The notes below the pieces were generated by a model. The model had not been told where the DNA came from. It did not search any database and was given only the letters and a program-made list of their open reading frames with translations. Source: Eublepharis macularius (taxonomy: Eukaryota; Chordata; Lepidosauria; Squamata; Eublepharidae). Taken from it: 64,000 nt of DNA. Below, in pieces: positions 52,207 to 61,453 of this stretch. Location of the stretch: the NCBI RefSeq assembly GCF_028583425.1, contig NC_072806.1, positions 39,788,001 through 39,852,000 of the forward strand. The letters run 5' to 3'. Position numbers and translations under genes: made by a program. Within the stretch, counting starts at the first letter, position 1; each line of letters opens with the position of its first letter.

Positions 52207-53588
52207 TAAGAGGGGCCCCACAGCTTTTGACCAGAATTCAGGATATTACCGACCGACTGCCGAAACTCATCAAGCCTGCTGATAAGTACCTGTTTGTGCT
52301 GATTCATGTGGGGATGAATGACACAGCTGCGAATACTGTTGCAAGAATTAAAGAGAATTATGAAGCTCTTGGAAGGCAGTTGAAGGCATTGGGGGCACAG
52401 GTGGTATTCTCTTCTATCCTTCCAGTCATAGGAAGAGGAACGCACAGGGAACGGACCATACTTGAGGTGAATCGTTGGCTGAGATGGTGGTGCCGACAGG
52501 AGTGCTTTGGGTTCTGGGACCATGGGATAGGTTTTCTTAGAGAAGGCCTTCTAGCACATGATGGGCTTCACCTCTCAAGGGCAGGGAAGAAAACATTTGG
52601 AACGAACCTGGAGAACTTCATCAGGAGAGCTTTAAACTCAGGAGCGAGTGAAGGGTGGGCTCTTCTCAAACACGAGCTTTTGCAAGCTCAAGCCCTCACT
52701 ATCCCAGCAAGACGGAAACATGGTACAGGCTCCAAGAAACTGATGTGGATGAACAGAGAGCTCCAGAATAAGGTAAGGGAGAAAAAGGAAATGTTCAGGA
52801 AATGGAGAGAAGGACAGACCTCTAAAGAGGAGTATATGAGGGTTACTAGGTACTGCAGATCAGCCATCAGAGAGACCAAAGCTCAGGACGAGCTGGGTCT
52901 GGCTAGGAGGGCTCGCTACAATAAGAAAAACTTCTACAGATATGTGAGAAGCAAACGCAAGGTAAAAGAGGCAATTGGACTGCTGTTGGGAGATGGAGAA
53001 ACTCTGATGCAGGACAGAGAAAAAGCAGACAGGCTTAATGACTTTTTTGCCTCTGTTTTCTCCCTGAAGAACTCAGGCACATCTAGAGATAGTAGAAAAT
53101 GTGACAGGGCACCTGAATGGCTAGTTGACATTGAAAGAGAGGTTGTAGAGAGGCATCTTGCTGCACTGGAAAAATACAAATCCCCTGGGCTGGATGGGGT
53201 GCACCCAAGAGTACTGAAAGAACTTTCTAGAGAACTTGCAGAACCCGTCCATCATCTTCAAGGCCTTCTGGAGGACTGGGGATGTGCCACAAGATTGGCA
53301 AAGAGAATGTTATCCCAATTTTTAAGAAAGGGAAGAAGGATGACCCGGGAAACTACAGGCTGGTCAGTCTGACTTCTGTTGCTGGGAAGATATTAGAACA
53401 GATTTTAAAGGGATCAATCTGCAAGCATCTGAAGGATCGCTCAGTGATCCGGGGAAGTCAGCATGGTTTTGTCCCTAACAAATCTTGCCAGACCAACCTG
53501 GTTTCCTTCTTTGATCGAGTGACCAGCTTACTGGATCGAGGGAACTCTGTTGACGTGATTTATCTGGATTTCAGTAAAGCTTTCGATA
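52207..53588 (+). pseudogene. CR1 esterase-RT fusion segment inside gag
   Basis: Open from 52227 for 381 codons. Residues 1-130 are the CR1 ORF1 esterase-like domain (LFVLIHVGMNDTAANTVARI, VVFSSILPVIGRGTH, LLAHDGLHLSRAGKKTFG with the expected D-x-x-H pair). From residue about 145 they are CR1 ORF2 linker and RT (MWMNRELQNKVREKKEMFRK, YNKKNFYRYVRSKRKVKEAI). The endonuclease domain that should lie between is gone, and the junction stays in frame. After a frame change near 53280 the RT continues to VIYLDFSKAFDK (53588) and stops abruptly. No CR1 3' end is present, so it is not a simple LINE insertion. Confidence 0.83.
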
Positions 53589-54420
53589 AGGAGTACAAAG
53601 AGGATACCCGCAAGTGGGGGGGCCTCCAGTGAATTTTCCTCAGGGAGCCCCTAGAATCCAAGCACAAGCCTTTCAACCATAGTATGGATGGATACCGCAG
53701 GCTTCTCCAATGGACTATGGAGCAAATGGAGCATACCAGATACCTTACATGGCTTCTGGACATGTTCAACCACCTCCCTTTGGAGCGGCCCCAATCCACC
53801 AGGTGGTGTGGTACCAGGGAGCAGGAGCTCCTGCAACGGGACTGCCAGAAGGATGGTTTAAATTGGAAGCCACGTTTGATGGGAACCCCAAGAACCTGGG
53901 ATTTTTTATAGTACAAGCCATGGAGGTTTTCCAAGACTGGGGACAGTTGCTTCCTTCAGAGCACAGTCAGGTCAACCATTTAGGATCTCGACTGGAAGGG
54001 GCAGCAGCTGAATGGTATGTAACTTTACATAACATGGGAATATCTGAGCTGTATGACTTAAATGCCTTTATATACGTGCTATGAGCTCAATTTGAAGACC
54101 CATTAGAAGGGGAAAGTGCTTGAACAAAGCTCAGAACCACAAGACAGGGGTCTAGACCCGTAAGAGAATATGCTGCCAAATTCAGGCAATTAGCAAGCAA
54201 AACGCAGAGCTACCATGAAGGAGTGAAAATTGAACTCTTCCAAAATGGACTAAATGCTGACTTACTAGATTGAGCATTAATGCAAGATGATCCACAGACT
54301 TTGTTGGGTTGGATCCAACAAGCATGTAAGGTCGAAAATAGGACTCAAGTAGTAAAGCTTGTAAGAATGCAACAACATGCGGGGTCGAGGAGACCCACCA
54401 CTTCCCAATTCAAGGTAAAA
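53589..54420 (+). pseudogene. Chromovirus copy 2 gag, capsid-like part
   Basis: YPQVGGPPVNFPQGAPRI, a TAG, then GWFKLEATFDGNPKNLGFFI, VNHLGSRLEGAAAEWYVTLH and VREYAAKFRQLAS, matching the gag of copy 3 (62936-63470). Several stops and a frame change. The zinc knuckle is not found. Confidence 0.87.
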
Positions 54421-54715
54421 CATCGTAGCTTATTTAGCAGATAACAGCTGTTTTTTGTAGTTCTTAATTGAAGGAGAGGCTAAGGTTTGTGGAGGCAAAG
54501 TTCCTCTTCAAGAATTGAGGGTAGATAAAGCAATTAAATAAAATAAAAAAGATAAAAGTCAGATACTTGTGGAGAGCCGTGGCAGAGGCTTTCATCTCAT
54601 CGCCATCTTGACTAGCCCTCTCGTGTAACAAAAAAACCTGCCTATGCGTCACCGGTGTTATTTCACAAAAAGAAAGATGGGAGGCTGAGACTGTACTGAT
54701 TACTGAGGAATAAAT
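54421..54715. repeat. Unclassified insertion in chromovirus copy 2
   Basis: Replaces the gag end and protease. The part near 54565-54615 (CTTGTGGAGAGCCGTGGCAG, CTTTCATCTCATCGCCATC) resembles 57670-57720 (CTTGTGGAGCGATACAACCA, CTTCCATCTCAGTGCCATC), so both belong to one unidentified repeat. Confidence 0.45.
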
Positions 54716-55236
54716 GCTGTATCCATGTCAAATGTGTACCCCCTTCCCTTAATTAAAGATTTGTTCAGTGTGGTGGCGCAAGGTAAAATCTTTTCGAAAC
54801 TGGACTTAAAAGATGCTTATTTCTGAATGAGTATAAGGGAGGGGGATGAGTGGAAAACCACGCTCAACACCCCCTTAGGGCAGTTCGAGTACCTCGTAAT
54901 GCCTTTTGGCCTACAGGGGGTGCCAGGTGTTTTCATGAACCTAATCAACGAGGTACTACATGAATACCTATACAAAGGTGTGGTTGTTTATCTAGATGGC
55001 GTGTTTATTCTGCTGATAAAGAATCCCATGTAGAACTGGTCAGAAAGGTACTGACCGCTTTAAAGAAACACAAACTGCCAGTGAAATTGTCTAAATGTGA
55101 ATTTCATAAAGAGGAGCTGGACTTTTTGGGGGTACCGAGTCTCTCACCAAGAACTGAAAATGGACCTGGCAAAAGTCCAAGCTGTAGTGGGGTGGGAGGC
55201 CCCTAAAACAAGGAGACAATTGCAGTCATTCCTAGG
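54716..55236 (+). pseudogene. Chromovirus copy 2 RT fragment
   Basis: SMSNVYPLPLIKDLFSVVAQ, FSKLDLKDAYF, then a [34 protein letters not shown] and [10 protein letters not shown] (catalytic YLDD now YLDG). Further frame changes, then LKMDLAKVQAVVGWEAPK and FLGFANF. Truncated by an L1 tail at 55237. Confidence 0.88.
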
Positions 55237-55590
55237 GTTTGCTAACTTTTTTTTTTTTTAAAGAATTTTTATTGGATTAGAAACATATAATAACAATTAT
55301 AATCACATTCTTTAATTTTTTCTAATTCTAACCCCCTCCCTTTCCCCCCCTTTTTATTGACTTCCAACAGTTTTCCAACCCCCTATCCACTTTCCCTCTG
55401 CTCCTTCATATTTATTTTATTTGTTTATTATAATATACTTTCAGATTCTTCTAAGCACTATTTCCACTTCCTTTCACATATAAATTGTCATATAAATTGT
55501 CATATAAATAAAATCCTCTTAATCTATCTTCTTCATTAAAACTACTAATAATATTCATTTTGATAACCTGTGTTTTATCTTACTCCTTCT
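55237..55590 (-). mobile_element. L1-A-family 3' end, strongly 5' truncated (minus)
   Basis: Starts with a T-run (minus-strand poly-A) and shares the L1-A 3' UTR wording AACCCCCTCCCTTTCCCCCC, then TTGACTTCCAACAG. Contains a three-fold CATATAAATTGT tandem (55476-55510). Confidence 0.82.
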
Positions 55591-56084
55591 ATTCTCTTCA
55601 ATATGGGACAAATATGGGCTGCCTGCTCATTGCTGCTGGGTGGGGCTACCCATCTCCTCCCCCAGAATGCCTGTGGCAGCTCCACCTGGAGGGGCTTGGC
55701 TCCTAGCAACTGCTGAGCCAGGCTACTGTCCTCTCGCCGGGGCGTGACTCTGGGCTGTAGTGGCTGCTTAGGGCTCTGTTTGGGCTGTTGCTGGGTCCCT
55801 ATTCCCCCTGCCTTGGCCCTTTTCCTCTAGCCTGCTTAGCCCCCTCTCTTCCCCCTGGAGGGTGGGACTAGCTGGCCTCTCCCTGCTCCCCCCAGCCTTC
55901 TGAGGCTTTGGCCTTTCGCCCCTTCCCCCTGGAGTAGGCAGGTTCTGGCTCTGTTTGCCAGTCAGAACGGTTGAACTGCTGTCTCCCGGCTGCCCCCTGC
56001 TGCTGCCTGCCAGCAAGTCCGGGGGCTGAGCTGCTGACCCCGGACATGAGACATGTAGGTCTCCCCTCAAAGACAACATGGAGA
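55591..56084. other. GC-rich unassigned sequence
   Basis: Pyrimidine-rich, with minus-strand frames at 55768-56121 that have biased composition and no motif. Possibly the 5' part of the L2 fragment that follows. Confidence 0.35.
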
Positions 56085-56210
56085 CTCCAGTTGGTGCAAA
56101 ATGCCACAGCTCAATTATCATCAGGAGCTATGTAAAGCATACATATTCTGTGGTCACTTCATTGGCTACCAATTAGTTTCTCAGCTCAATTCAAAATATA
56201 GCTATCACAT
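56085..56210 (+). repeat. L2-type LINE ORF2 remnant
   Basis: Translates as LQLVQNATAQLS and SLHWLPISFSAQFKI, matching the LQ-x-x-QNAAARL...LHWLP motif of L2 ORF2. Short and broken. Confidence 0.65.
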
Positions 56211-56479
56211 AAAAACACAGGCTGTGTTAGTGAAGCTGAGAGCAACAACATCAGGAGCACAGGCTTGGTCAAGAGTCTAAACTCCTAGAAGAGTTACTCA
56301 AGGCAGAATGGTCAAAGCTGAGACATCAGACTAAGATGCATCCCCCCTCCTTAGGAATCAACGGTCCCATCACCAGAAGAGAATTGAATGTTCCAATGGT
56401 GATGGGAGTGGAGGAATTCTTGAAGGTTAGCTACTGGGCAGCTGCAGTAGTGGAAGGTGACACTGGCGGAAGATCTTTC
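56211..56479. other. No recognisable feature
   Basis: Possibly older LINE sequence. No supportable call. Confidence 0.35.
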
Positions 56480-56585
56480 ACAGACGACTGCAGTGCCACT
56501 TCAACTAACCCTGGGTAGTATTGCGTAGAAGGCAATAAACCACTTCTGCTAATCTCTTTTCTTGAAAACCCTATGATTAGACCCC
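56480..56585 (+). repeat. SINE tail, same family as the 5S-derived SINE
   Basis: GTAGAAGGCAATAAACCACT, then CTAATCTCTTTTCTTGAAAACCCTATGA is the complement-equivalent of the tail at 58640-58690. The head is not recognisable. Confidence 0.6.
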
Positions 56586-56889
56586 CACCATAATATCGCT
56601 ATTATTTCTTTTCCCTTTTATTTTTAACCAGAGGCTCTCAACTGACCTTCCATGCTCAGATTCATGTATTTCATCACAAATATATACATCCTTGACATAC
56701 AATGCTACTCTTCTCCCCTTTCCTTATTGATCTATTCCTTTTAAATGTTGTAACCCCTCAATCCTAATATTCCAATTGAACATCTCATCCAGAGAAGTTT
56801 CAGTTAAATTGTTTATATATTGTTTCTCCATTGTTATAGCTCTGTATTTGGATTTCTGCTTTTTTTCAAATTTCTGCAACCCATACCCT

Positions 56890-57005
56890 ATTTCATTGTT
56901 TATTGAATGTCCCAGCTGTTCATCTTATTGACTTCCACTGTGTAATCCACCTTGAGTCCCAGTGAGAAAGGTGGACTATAAATAATGTAAAAAAACAACA
57001 ACAAC
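56890..57005 (+). repeat. L2-type LINE 3' tail
   Basis: GTAATCCACCTTGAGTCCCAGTGAGAAAGGTGGACTATAAATAATG followed by an AAC-rich tail. Confidence 0.7.
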
Positions 57006-57239
57006 ACAGCTTAGGAGACTTTCAGAAATGTGCAGCAGTTCTGTGTAACTGACTGGTTTATCTGTACCTCATTAAAGCTTCCAAACTGTCCTGAGATTTA
57101 TATCCCAAATTCTGAACAGCTCAAAAAGCTTCAGATAAAGTTGCAAAGCAAAATTCTCTCTTATAGAAAACCTGCCTCTTAGTATAATTTATTTTTGAGT
57201 GAGTCCTCCTTGTTTAACCCTTTCCATCAAGGCACTTGG

Positions 57240-57725
57240 AGACTTCTTTTAGGAGTTTAATTTTTATTAAAATAAAACTTTATTCTTTTAAATAAAGCAA
57301 GATACTAAAATATAAAGCGTTTGTAACAGAAGCAGTTAATTACCCAGTTAGAAGCTTAGCCTTTATTAACCACAGTTAATGTCTTCTTAGTTTTGGCTAG
57401 CAACCTCACAGGTTAACGAAGCAGTGAGAGGACAGGAGGCTGTTTTGAATAATTGAGGAGCTGATTGTTTAGAGCTAAAGCCAAGGGCAGCTTAATTGGC
57501 TCGGCATTCCAGACTCTTCTTTGCAGAGAGGATTCAAGATAAGAACTTTTTCTAACTTTTTCTCACTTTCAGTCAGAGGGACCAGCTGCAGAGTGCTGTT
57601 GTAAATTAAATAGCCAAGTAGGAGGCAGGTTAGATAAGATTAGACAAGGTAAAACAAGATAAAATAGATTTAACTTGTGGAGCGATACAACCAGGGCTTC
57701 CATCTCAGTGCCATCATGGCAGCTA
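57240..57725. repeat. Unclassified repeat related to 54421-54715
   Basis: Contains AAAATAAAACTTTATTCTTTTAAATAAAG and ends near CTTCCATCTCAGTGCCATCATGG. Looks like a non-coding retroelement end. Only the last 60 bp is matched within the window. Confidence 0.35.
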
Positions 57726-58309
57726 CTAAAATATAAAGGCTTACTAAAGTAAAATCAATAATTGATGAACATATACATGCAATATACTAATTAACATGTG
57801 CTATCTATAAAGACATCTCTAAGATCTTTCAAATGTGATAATAATATACATATATTATTGGTCTCAGATTTACCTGATTCTTCAGATTTTCATGTGACAT
57901 TCTACCAAAGGCAAGTGTGATGTTATAGTGCAGATGCATGATAAACTCTATAAATCTTCAAAGCTGTCAAAAAGGTTAGATGAGCAGATCATTAGTGGTC
58001 CATCCTAGCAATTAAAGAATCTTTAATCTACCTTTGTTCAACTACTTTTAATTAGTTGTCCAAAGATAAAAGGAATAGCTGTGTATTACACAAACTGCTA
58101 ATAAACTACATTGAAGTCCACAGAAAGTTTATATGTGTATAACTAGAGTATATTGTGATTTAATCCATATTCCTGCTACAGCAGGACCCAGAGGTTTCAA
58201 ACCAGCAAAGCATAAAGAATGTTAATATAACTTCGTATGTGGCTTTTATGGCTATGTTCTATGAGCTTTAATACTAATTGCTTTTCTGATCGCTATGTCT
58301 CAAAAAGGA
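57726..58309. other. No gene or recognisable repeat
   Basis: AT-rich. Nothing supportable. Confidence 0.45.
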
Positions 58310-58500
58310 AGTGATACTGTAGAGCTGGAAAAAGTGCAAAGGAGAGCAACCAAGATGATTAAACAATTGCAGCAGCTTCCTGCAAGGAAAGGCTAAAGAG
58401 TCTGGGGCTTTTCAGTTTAGAAAAAAAAGACAACTAAGATGATAGAGGTTTATAAAATTTTGCACAGAATGGATACAGTGGATAAAAAGTAGATTGAGAG
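58310..58500 (+). pseudogene. CR1-type LINE ORF2 C-terminal remnant
   Basis: LEKVQRRATKMIK, then LPARKG and GFSV, KMIEVYKILHRMDTVDK. It matches the CR1 ER-x-QRRATKMI...YKIL region but belongs to a different subfamily from CR1-A/B. Confidence 0.68.
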
Positions 58501-58599
58501 AAGTCCTCCCCCCTTTCCCATAATAATAGCTGTGGAATAATAGCTGATGGGTAACAGATTCTGGATATAAAAAATGAAGTTCTTCACAGTGGATGTAGC

Positions 58600-58830
58600 A
58601 GTGGCCACAAGCATTTTTTTTTTTGCTTTCAAGCCACAATTTATTGTGACTTCATGGGGTTTTCAAGGCAAGAGACATCCAGAGGTGGCTTGCTATTGCC
58701 TGCCCGTTTAGCAACCATGGACCTCTTTGGTGTCTCCTATCCAAGCACTAACCATGGCTGAACCTCCTTAGCTTCTGAGATATGACAAGATCAGGCTAAC
58801 CTAGACTAACCAGACTGCTTGCAAACATGA
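58600..58830 (-). repeat. 5S rRNA-derived SINE (minus)
   Basis: The minus strand of 58735-58800 reads GATCTTGTCATATCTCAGAAG, CTAAGGAGGTTCAGCCATGG and TTAGTGCTTGGATAGGAGAC. These match the 5S rRNA internal promoter region (GATCTCGTCTGATCTCGGAAGCTAAG, GGTTAGTACTTGGATGGGAGAC). The tail follows (GGCAATAGCAAGCCACCTCT, TTGCCTTGAAAACCCCATGA). SINEs with 5S-derived heads are known in squamates. Confidence 0.8.
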
Positions 58831-59093
58831 CTTTAAAAGATTAGACAGAAACATGGAGGAAAGGCTCGTCTATGGCTAATAGCCATGATGACTGAAGGGA
58901 ACCTCTATATCCACAGGCAGTAAACTTCTGAATATCAGAGCTAGAAGGCCACATCAAGGGAAGGTCTGTCTCTATGCCAATTTCTTAGCCTTAGAAGGAA
59001 ACTTGTTGGCTACTGTGTGAAACAAAATGCTGAATTAGACAGACCACTGGTCTAATCCCACACAACTCTACTTATGCAATTCTTGCAAACTGC

Positions 59094-59700
59094 CATAGAA
59101 TCACAGAATCATAGGGTTGGAAGGAACCTCTAGTCCAACCCCCTTCACAATGCAGGAAATTCATAACTATCCCCCGACTGCCCCAGTGACCCCCCCCTGC
59201 TCCATGCCCAGAAGATGGCAAAACACCTCCAGGATCCCTAACCAAATTGGCCTGTGGAAAATTGCTACCTGACCCCAAGGTGGTGATCGGCATTACCCTG
59301 GGCATGTAAGACGGGCCATGAGAACTAAGCACTGATTTAACCCTTCCTGCCCTCCCTCTCATGATCTGCCCAGGTTCACAGAATCAGCATTGCTGTCAGG
59401 TGGCCATCTAGCCTCTGCTTAAAAACCTCCGAAGAAGGAGAGCCCACCATCTCCTGAGGAAGCCTGTTCCACTGAGGGGCTGCTCTAATTGTCAGGAAGT
59501 TCTTCCTAAGTTTCGGAAATTCTTCCGAAAACTCTTTTGATTTAATTTCAAGCCATTGGTTTTGGTCCGACCTTCTGGGGCAGTGGAAAACAACTCTGTG
59601 CCATCCTCTGTATGACAGCCCTTCAAGTACTTGAAGATGGTTATCATATCACCTCTCAGTCATCTCCTCTCCAGGTTAAACATTCCCCTTGAGAGGTTGA
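59094..59700 (-). mobile_element. CR1-type LINE 3' end (minus)
   Basis: The 3' terminus (plus strand AGAATCACAGAATCATAGGGTTGG) is followed upstream by 3' UTR and broken C-terminal coding (complement of TCACCTCTCAGTCATCTCCT and CATTCCCC). Closer in the UTR to archosaur/turtle-style CR1 than to CR1-B. Confidence 0.78.
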
Positions 59701-60559
59701 AAGATAGGGTACATTTCCATTGTCCAGAAAATTGATTACCATGAGGGGTGTCCATCTGGCTTTACAAAAACAATTGGGGATGATTTTAAAAGAGAAGTAG
59801 GAGCTTTGAAAAGCAGGCAGTTAAGAGACTCGTAAGTATTGTGTCTGACGCTGTTCCCCCAACACCGACTGTAGGATTCAGGTAACTAATACTAATATAT
59901 AGAATATAGAATGTAGCAAATATAAAATGTAGGAAGCAAATACAGAATGTAGGAAATAAAAAGGAATGAGGACTGTGGGCAGAAGAGGCTTAGGCACATG
60001 AAGGAACATACAATGAGTGGAAAGCTAGGGACAGTAACTGTGAACAGGATGTGGGAAAAGGCTCCATTCATGGGATGCATTGAACTAGCACTGTAGGCAT
60101 GAGACACTGTTGAGATTCAGACAATTCAGAATGGATGGGAGGATTATTCAGTTAGGGACTGTGGAGGGAACGCAAAATGTTTGGGAATAGAGGATGAGTG
60201 TCAAAGACAGATCTTGGACATGGGGGAGATTTATGGAGTAAAATATAAAAAAGTTCAGAAATCAAGAGCACGCTGAGCTTGTGATAGGAGACTAAGATAA
60301 TATGGAGAGTCTATAATGGGATAGCTTAATTTGTGAGGTGTAGGATGCGTGTAATATGAGCACAGAGAGCATATAATGTGAGGAATCAAAAATGGGGCAA
60401 GTCAGGAAGTGAAGTAAGACCATGAAGAGAAAAGACTGGGTGATATAGCTATTTACACATATCCTGCAAACTTCCAGATTAGAACAAAGAAAGAATCTTC
60501 AGTGCAGATATTTTTGCAAAAAGTTTGGAAAGCTGTCCCAGAACATACCTATCAGGTTA
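59701..60559. other. No gene; GAATGTAG-type short direct repeats
   Basis: 59896-59960 repeats TAGAATGTAG / ATGTAGGAA units several times. Otherwise nothing supportable. Confidence 0.45.
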
Positions 60560-60980
60560 TTAACAGGGTGACCTGTTTAGATCATGTTAGTCTAGTTTTG
60601 AAGCTGTCTCTCAACTAGCTTCTAGTCCCAATTAGGGGTACTGATTTTGACCTTAAAAGCTATACATGGTCTGGGCCAGGGTACTTTAAGAACTTCCTCC
60701 TCCCCAAACTCTCAGGAGAGTCCCTGCTCCACATGTCCCCACTGTCTGATTCCAGCAGGTAGCAACACAAGGGAAGGCCTTCTTGGGGGTACCAAAGTTG
60801 TGTAATGTTTTCACTGAAGAGGTGTGAAAACCACTTTCTTTCAGTGGGCTTTTTTATTTTTGCCTGTGATGATCTTTGTTGGTAAGCTTTCTATCTGTGA
60901 TCTGACTTTATTGCTGCTGGGCTTTAATTTTTATACTGTACTGTTTTGTACTCTTTAACTCATCTTGATAACCTTCTCAG
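60560..60980 (+). repeat. L2-type LINE ORF2 C-terminus and 3' UTR remnant
   Basis: Translates in pieces as LKAIHGLGQGTLRTSS and then NTREGLLG, reminiscent of the L2 K-x-LHGLGP-x-YL and GR-x-F motifs. T-rich 3' UTR-like sequence follows to the LTR boundary. Confidence 0.55.
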
Positions 60981-61405
60981 TGTCAGGATCTAATATGTTC
61001 TGTGGTTCCTTGGTCAGAGTTACGCCATGTTGAATTCTGTAGTCGTTAGCCTTTCCCTCCCTCCAGGTCCAGGTGTTATTTTGACCGCGCTTTCCATGGG
61101 AGAGAATACTCTGATCTGTTTCTACAGCCAGAGACCTTGATGGGCCGAGCCTTCCCACAGCAAAGTTCTCATCGCCGTGGAAGGGGGGGGGAGGCTGGGA
61201 GTGAAGGGTTTGATGTACCACATGTTGTGCTTTCTTTTTTCATTCTCGACAATGTACGGGTTCAGCCAAGATCCTTTCTAGGCCTTGGAATATGGATACT
61301 TGTGTCACAGCCTAGTCTTTCAATAAACCTTTTGAAATCAAGAAATTGTGCTTCTTGCAGAAGGGGGAGACGAACTCTAGATAACAGGGATTCCATAGTC
61401 TGACA
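60981..61405 (+). repeat. 5' LTR of chromovirus copy 3
   Basis: 425 bp, TGTCAG...CTGACA. It aligns throughout with the minus-strand LTR at 41707-42130. AATAAACCTTTTGAAA (61322-61337) provides a polyadenylation-like signal downstream of the putative start at 61242. Confidence 0.93.
61242..61252 (+). promoter_or_regulatory. Putative mRNA start and self-primer, chromovirus copy 3
   Basis: ATTCTCGACAA, exact complement of 61408-61418. The first A lies in a TCATTCT initiator match. It lies 262 bp into the LTR, the same place as ATTCTCAACAA in copy 1 (offset 258). Confidence 0.82.
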
Positions 61406-61407
61406 TT

Positions 61408-61418
61408 TTGTCGAGAAT
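61408..61418 (+). promoter_or_regulatory. Primer-binding site, chromovirus copy 3
   Basis: TTGTCGAGAAT, two bases after the LTR. It is complementary over exactly 11 nt to the LTR-internal start segment, the length known for Tf1 self-priming. Confidence 0.82.
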
Positions 61419-61453
61419 CCACTTTTACTCCCCCGACCCCTAACCCAGGGAGG

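Noticed and set aside
55768..56121. 117-codon minus-strand frame
   Set aside because: Pyrimidine/purine-biased composition next to an L2 fragment. Low-complexity Gly/Pro/Arg content, no motif.
58735..58800. Functional 5S rRNA gene
   Set aside because: Only the central region is preserved, with many substitutions and a SINE tail.
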